From: JAWPMV01 sp038527215
GTDB taxonomy: Bacteria > Bacteroidota > Bacteroidia > J057
Direction: 5' to 3'
NCBI GenBank assembly: GCA_038527215.1
Contig: JBCBGC010000031.1
Location: 1-62,602 of the forward strand
DNA length: 62,602 nucleotides
Under the pieces are notes generated by a model. It had not been told where the DNA came from. It did not search any database and saw only the letters and a list, made by a program, of their open reading frames with translations. Position 1 is the stretch's first letter. Every line of letters begins with the position of its first letter. Shown piece after piece: positions 59,519-62,602 of the stretch. The position numbers and the translations under genes are program-made.

Positions 59519-60528
59519 TGGTCTCCTCTCCAAGTCGGGTATTAATCATCAGATTCAGCTCCATAGGTGACATTGTGCTGAGCAGTCCGGTGGTGAGAAG
59601 CCTGAAGGCGAAATGGCCTGCTTGTGAGGTACATTTCCTCACGAAAAAGGCTTTTGAGCCTTTGGTGACCCACAATCCCTATATAGACGTGTGCCACTTC
59701 CATGAGGAAGAAGCAGGCATTCCCTGGGAATCCCTGAAAGCTCAAGCCTTTGACGCCATTCTGGATCTTCATGCCAACGTTCGATCCTGGCAGGTGAAGA
59801 CTCGGCTGAGGGCTCCATCTTCTACTGTGGATAAAAGGAATTGGGATAAATACCGGATGGTCCGCTTTGGCACCTCCCTGGAATTGCCCCATATCGTCCA
59901 CAGATACGGAGAAACGCTACATCTGGTCGACGCGTCTTTGGATGATAAAGGCTTAGATTGCTTCATCCCGCCGGAGGTAGCCAAGGATGCTGACAGCCTG
60001 TTTGCGAATCACTTTGATGGGAAGGTTCCACAGCCGGTACTGGCGGTGGTATTGGGGGCTACCTACTTCACCAAACGCTGGCCGGTGGAACATTTCCTGG
60101 CCAGCCTGCAAGAACTAGCGGTTCCGGTGCTGTTATTGGGTGGGAAGGACGCCTTAGAAGAAGGGCAGTATTTGGAAAAAAGTCTCCCACAGCCTGTCTG
60201 GAATGCCGTAGGCAAATATCCGCTCCTGCTCTCCGCCGCTCTGATGAGAAAGTGTCAGGCAGTGCTTACCCATGATACGGGGTTGATGCATATTGCCGCG
60301 GCTTTTAATCAACCTATTTTCTCCCTTTGGGGCAATACCGTTCCTGCTTTTGGCATGACGCCTTATCGCAGTCCACACCACCTCTTGGAAGTGGAGGACT
60401 TATCCTGCAGGCCATGTTCGAAAATCGGCTTTGACCGATGCCCCAGAGGACATTTCAAGTGTATGCAGGACCTGGCTCCAGCCGAGGTAACTGCAGCGCT
60501 GCGAACGCATCTTTTTTCCAAAAATTAG
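59515..60528 (+). CDS. Glycosyltransferase family 9 (ADP-heptose:LPS heptosyltransferase-like)
   Basis: 337 residues. GT9 marks: IIRFSSIGDIVLSSPVVRSLKAKWP at the N-terminus with the first Asp after the Gly, VHFLTKKAFEPLV, FDAILDLHANVRS, and LTHDTGLMHIAAAFNQPIFSLWG near the C-terminal sugar-nucleotide site. It probably adds heptose or a similar sugar to the lipopolysaccharide core at the cytoplasmic face of the inner membrane. The late Cys pair in CRPCSKIGFDRCPRGHFKCM is common in this group. Overlaps the preceding lipoprotein gene by four bases; converges on the next gene with 3 bp between stops. Confidence 0.92.
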   Translation: MMVSSPSRVLIIRFSSIGDIVLSSPVVRSLKAKWPACEVHFLTKKAFEPLVTHNPYIDVCHFHEEEAGIPWESLKAQAFDAILDLHANVRSWQVKTRLRAPSSTVDKRNWDKYRMVRFGTSLELPHIVHRYGETLHLVDASLDDKGLDCFIPPEVAKDADSLFANHFDGKVPQPVLAVVLGATYFTKRWPVEHFLASLQELAVPVLLLGGKDALEEGQYLEKSLPQPVWNAVGKYPLLLSAALMRKCQAVLTHDTGLMHIAAAFNQPIFSLWGNTVPAFGMTPYRSPHHLLEVEDLSCRPCSKIGFDRCPRGHFKCMQDLAPAEVTAALRTHLFSKN

Positions 60529-60531
60529 GAC

Positions 60532-61227
60532 TTATCTCCGCTTGATCTTAGGGCAGGTGCAACGCTTTTTCATGTTCACCGCGTGTAAACTAAGATAGAG
60601 AGAAAGATTAAAGCCAGCTTCCTGGTTAGGAATCAAAGGAGGATTTACCTCAATGTTCGTTCCTGATCCATAATTGAGGCGGGTAAGGTATCCCTCTGCT
60701 TCCAGGGTCGCAGACAGGTTTTTACTGATGAAAAAACTCATGCCTCCCAATACACTGCCTCCAATGCCTTGATAGGCATGGGAAATTTCCACGGTAGTGG
60801 CGCCTTGAATACCGGTATCATTCATTTGACCGAGGGTATAGCGTACATCTGCCCCCGCGAAAAACTGGAGAGGGCCTTTATGGACCTTTCTTTCATATCC
60901 CAACTGGATGTCCCAATCGGTTTTATCGCTTTGATAGGTATCGTAAATATTCAAGCCCTCCGCAAATTGGAGGTCTGCGGTTCTGCGAAATACTCCGAGC
61001 CGAAAACCATCAGAAATACTGTGATGGTACTTATAGCGGATCCCATTCAGGAGGGTAGCGGAGCCGGGTAATCCATCCTGGTAACCCTCACTCAGGGCAG
61101 GAACCATGTTGAAAGCACCAGCCTGAAAGCCTATCTCGTGTACCTGGGGTTTGTATAAGGCACGTTGACCAAATACTACTGGGCTCAGAATGAGCAGACA
61201 AGCGATCGACAACAATAATTTTCTCAT
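60532..61227 (-). CDS. Predicted outer-membrane beta-barrel protein
   Basis: 231 residues from the ATG at 61227, giving signal peptide MRKLLLSIACLLILSPVVFGQ; the frame continues to 61275 but those 16 residues are charged and unlikely. Repeated strands (YKYHHSISDGFRLGVFRRT, DWDIQLGYERKVHKGPLQFFAGADVRYTL, SVLGGMSFFISKNLSATLEAEGYLTRL) suggest a small barrel. The end is unusual: after the last strand (NLSLYLSLHAVN) a basic Cys-containing tail MKKRCTCPKIKRR follows. Function unknown. Confidence 0.75.
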   Translation of the reverse strand: MRKLLLSIACLLILSPVVFGQRALYKPQVHEIGFQAGAFNMVPALSEGYQDGLPGSATLLNGIRYKYHHSISDGFRLGVFRRTADLQFAEGLNIYDTYQSDKTDWDIQLGYERKVHKGPLQFFAGADVRYTLGQMNDTGIQGATTVEISHAYQGIGGSVLGGMSFFISKNLSATLEAEGYLTRLNYGSGTNIEVNPPLIPNQEAGFNLSLYLSLHAVNMKKRCTCPKIKRR

Positions 61228-61276
61228 GGGCTTTTTTGTTGAGAGGTCAACTTCGCGAAATACCCTCATTTCCACA

Positions 61277-61291
61277 AGCAGGAATCCTGCT
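61277..61291. promoter_or_regulatory. Perfect 15-bp palindrome in divergent promoter region
   Basis: agcagga-a-tcctgct reads the same on both strands with a single central base. It lies between the divergent genes starting at 61227 and 61484, 12 bp before a promoter match at 61303. A repressor or activator site is possible. Confidence 0.35.
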
Positions 61292-61302
61292 CTTTCCTAC
61301 AT

Positions 61303-61334
61303 TTTTGTCTGCTTGAACAATTATTCTATCTTCG
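61303..61334 (+). promoter_or_regulatory. Bacteroidota-type promoter
   Basis: TTTTG (61303-61307), 19 bp and TATCTTCG (61327-61334) match the TTTG-N19-TAnnTTTG pattern except for one base of the -7 element. It faces the gene starting at 61484, with a leader of about 145 nt. Confidence 0.5.
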
Positions 61335-61483
61335 CGTCGTTCGTCTCAAAAGGGCAAAAGCTCCGGCTTTTTCCAAATACCCGAACACTTGAAACTACGA
61401 AAAGTAAATATTACATTAGAAAAGTGTTCTTATGCCATGGACTGCCGCGCCTAGATGAAAGATTAACAGGTTAGCAGGTAGTA

Positions 61484-62602
61484 ATGAAAAAAACCGACAA
61501 GCTATTTGAGCTCATCAAATCGATGAGCATGGCTGAAAAGCGGTATTTTAAAATATTTGCTGGTCGTCATACCATTGGCCAGCAAAACAACTACATCAAG
61601 CTTTTCGAAATCCTTGAACAAATGGACTCCTTTGATGGAGAACTGCTGTTGCAACGATTGAAGGAAAGCGAACTTCCCGCCCGTCACCTCTCTTCGGATA
61701 AAAATTATCTCTATAATCTCATCCTCAAAGGACTGAGTGCCTTTAATGCGTCCAAAACCACCAGTCTCCGCATCAAAGAGAAGCTTCATCAAGTGGAAAT
61801 TTTGTTCGATCGGGGGCTGTACCAACATTGCCTGGATCTGATGAAGAAGGCCAAGGTGCAGGCCCGTAAATACGACCTATATCCTTTGTTGGTAGAGATT
61901 TCCCTCTGGCAACGGAAAATTTGGGTCCAATTGGGGCAATTGAAGGAGGTCAATAAGGGCCTGGAGGAGGTATTGGGAGACCTGGCCCTGATGGACAATA
62001 TGCATGCCTTTATGAATCTCTATTACCAGATGAAAAGTCTGCAACAGGAGATTCCCAAGGTCCGCAGTGAAAAACAACTGGCCAGGTTCAAAGCCTTTAT
62101 TACTCACCCTTTCCTGGAACGAGAGGATATCCCCCTTTCCTTTCAGGCGAAGATTCATTTCTGGCAGATTTATGCGGCTTATTACTACGCCACCGAGGAC
62201 AGAGCCGCGGAATTAGACGCTAACCGCAAACTCATTGCGGTCATGAATGAAGACGAGAATTACCTGCAGGAATTTCCCTATGAGTACGTGGAGGTATACA
62301 GCAGAATCCTGAGCCTTCACATGTTATCGGAAGATAAGCTGTTCTACCAGGAACAGGCATTTTTTCTGTCTTTTCCAGAACGAATCAAGAAGGCCAGGCG
62401 CAATGTAGAGGCGCGCGTAGTGATAGACGCCAAACTCATAGAGTTTGAGCGGGATCTGAAATTGGGGAACTGGGATGCGGCTGGACAGGGAAAAGAGGCT
62501 CTCACCAAAGCTACCCTTTCTTACAAAAACCAAATTTTGAAATCCCAGTGGATTAGGTTTTATTACTTCACTGCTTTCTACCATGTAGCACTGGAGGACT
62601 TT
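61484..62602 (+). CDS. Helical protein of unknown function, 3' end beyond the window
   Basis: Open without stop from the ATG at 61484 to the last base: 373 residues are visible. The start MKKTDKLFELIKSMSMAEKRYFKIFA is typical of a cytosolic all-helical protein common in Bacteroidota; the rest is a chain of amphipathic helices (LYQHCLDLMKKAKVQARKYDL, FQAKIHFWQIYAAYYYATED) like TPR repeats. No membrane helix and no enzyme motif are seen. The pattern suggests a protein-binding scaffold. A promoter match lies about 150 bp upstream. Confidence 0.8.
   Translation, partial: MKKTDKLFELIKSMSMAEKRYFKIFAGRHTIGQQNNYIKLFEILEQMDSFDGELLLQRLKESELPARHLSSDKNYLYNLILKGLSAFNASKTTSLRIKEKLHQVEILFDRGLYQHCLDLMKKAKVQARKYDLYPLLVEISLWQRKIWVQLGQLKEVNKGLEEVLGDLALMDNMHAFMNLYYQMKSLQQEIPKVRSEKQLARFKAFITHPFLEREDIPLSFQAKIHFWQIYAAYYYATEDRAAELDANRKLIAVMNEDENYLQEFPYEYVEVYSRILSLHMLSEDKLFYQEQAFFLSFPERIKKARRNVEARVVIDAKLIEFERDLKLGNWDAAGQGKEALTKATLSYKNQILKSQWIRFYYFTAFYHVALEDF

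Overview
The window looks like a chromosomal segment of a Bacteroidota bacterium, most likely a Saprospiria/Lewinella-type organism. The reasons are two giant secreted proteins with FG-GAP, ASPIC/UnbV and type IX secretion C-terminal domains, several MacB-like 800-residue ABC permeases, caspase-like proteases carrying DUF4384-like tails, a lack of Shine-Dalgarno sequences, and promoter candidates of the TTTG/TAnnTTTG type. No rRNA, tRNA, CRISPR array, IS element or prophage gene was seen.

Layout. 1-2610: the end of a stand-alone receiver protein, an aldo/keto reductase and a secreted papain-like protease. 2860-15545 (minus): a seven-gene efflux-type operon read from 15545 downwards (HlyD-like adaptor, one ABC ATPase, four large permeases, one small membrane protein). 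It begins at a recognisable sigma-54 promoter with two upstream palindromic sites. One permease carries a perfect in-frame 333-bp tandem duplication. 15951-19484 (minus): a TPR histidine kinase, a NarL-type regulator and a second regulator lacking the phospho-acceptor Asp. 19580-29621: a cluster of caspase-like and trypsin-like proteins (metacaspase with a small partner, membrane-linked trypsin with an IPT/NHL lipoprotein, and a membrane-spanning CHAT protein with a secreted partner). 29681-32576: a methyltransferase and a PQQ dehydrogenase with a built-in cytochrome c domain.

32851-36274 holds the most unusual gene: an 880-residue protein whose N-terminus resembles a decayed Hsp70 ATPase domain and whose C-terminus resembles a pseudokinase, joined by 17 octapeptide repeats and followed by a TonB-like gene. 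36389-39527 is a compact oxidative pentose-phosphate operon (gnd-zwf-pgl, overlapping). 40378-53726 holds the two tandem paralogous surface proteins, both exactly 2194 residues. 53884-58013: class II aldolase, whose start region is repeated upstream as 28-bp tandem copies, and a GH31 family protein whose catalytic Asp positions are changed. 58099-60528: FKBP lipoprotein, an unknown lipoprotein and a GT9 heptosyltransferase-like enzyme. 60532-62602: an outer-membrane protein and a helical protein that runs off the window end.

Candidates for a new system are the Hsp70-like/pseudokinase-TonB pair, the envelope-spanning CHAT protein with its secreted partner inside a caspase/trypsin cluster, and the sigma-54 efflux operon. 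All functional statements rest on motif recognition by eye; no database search was possible.
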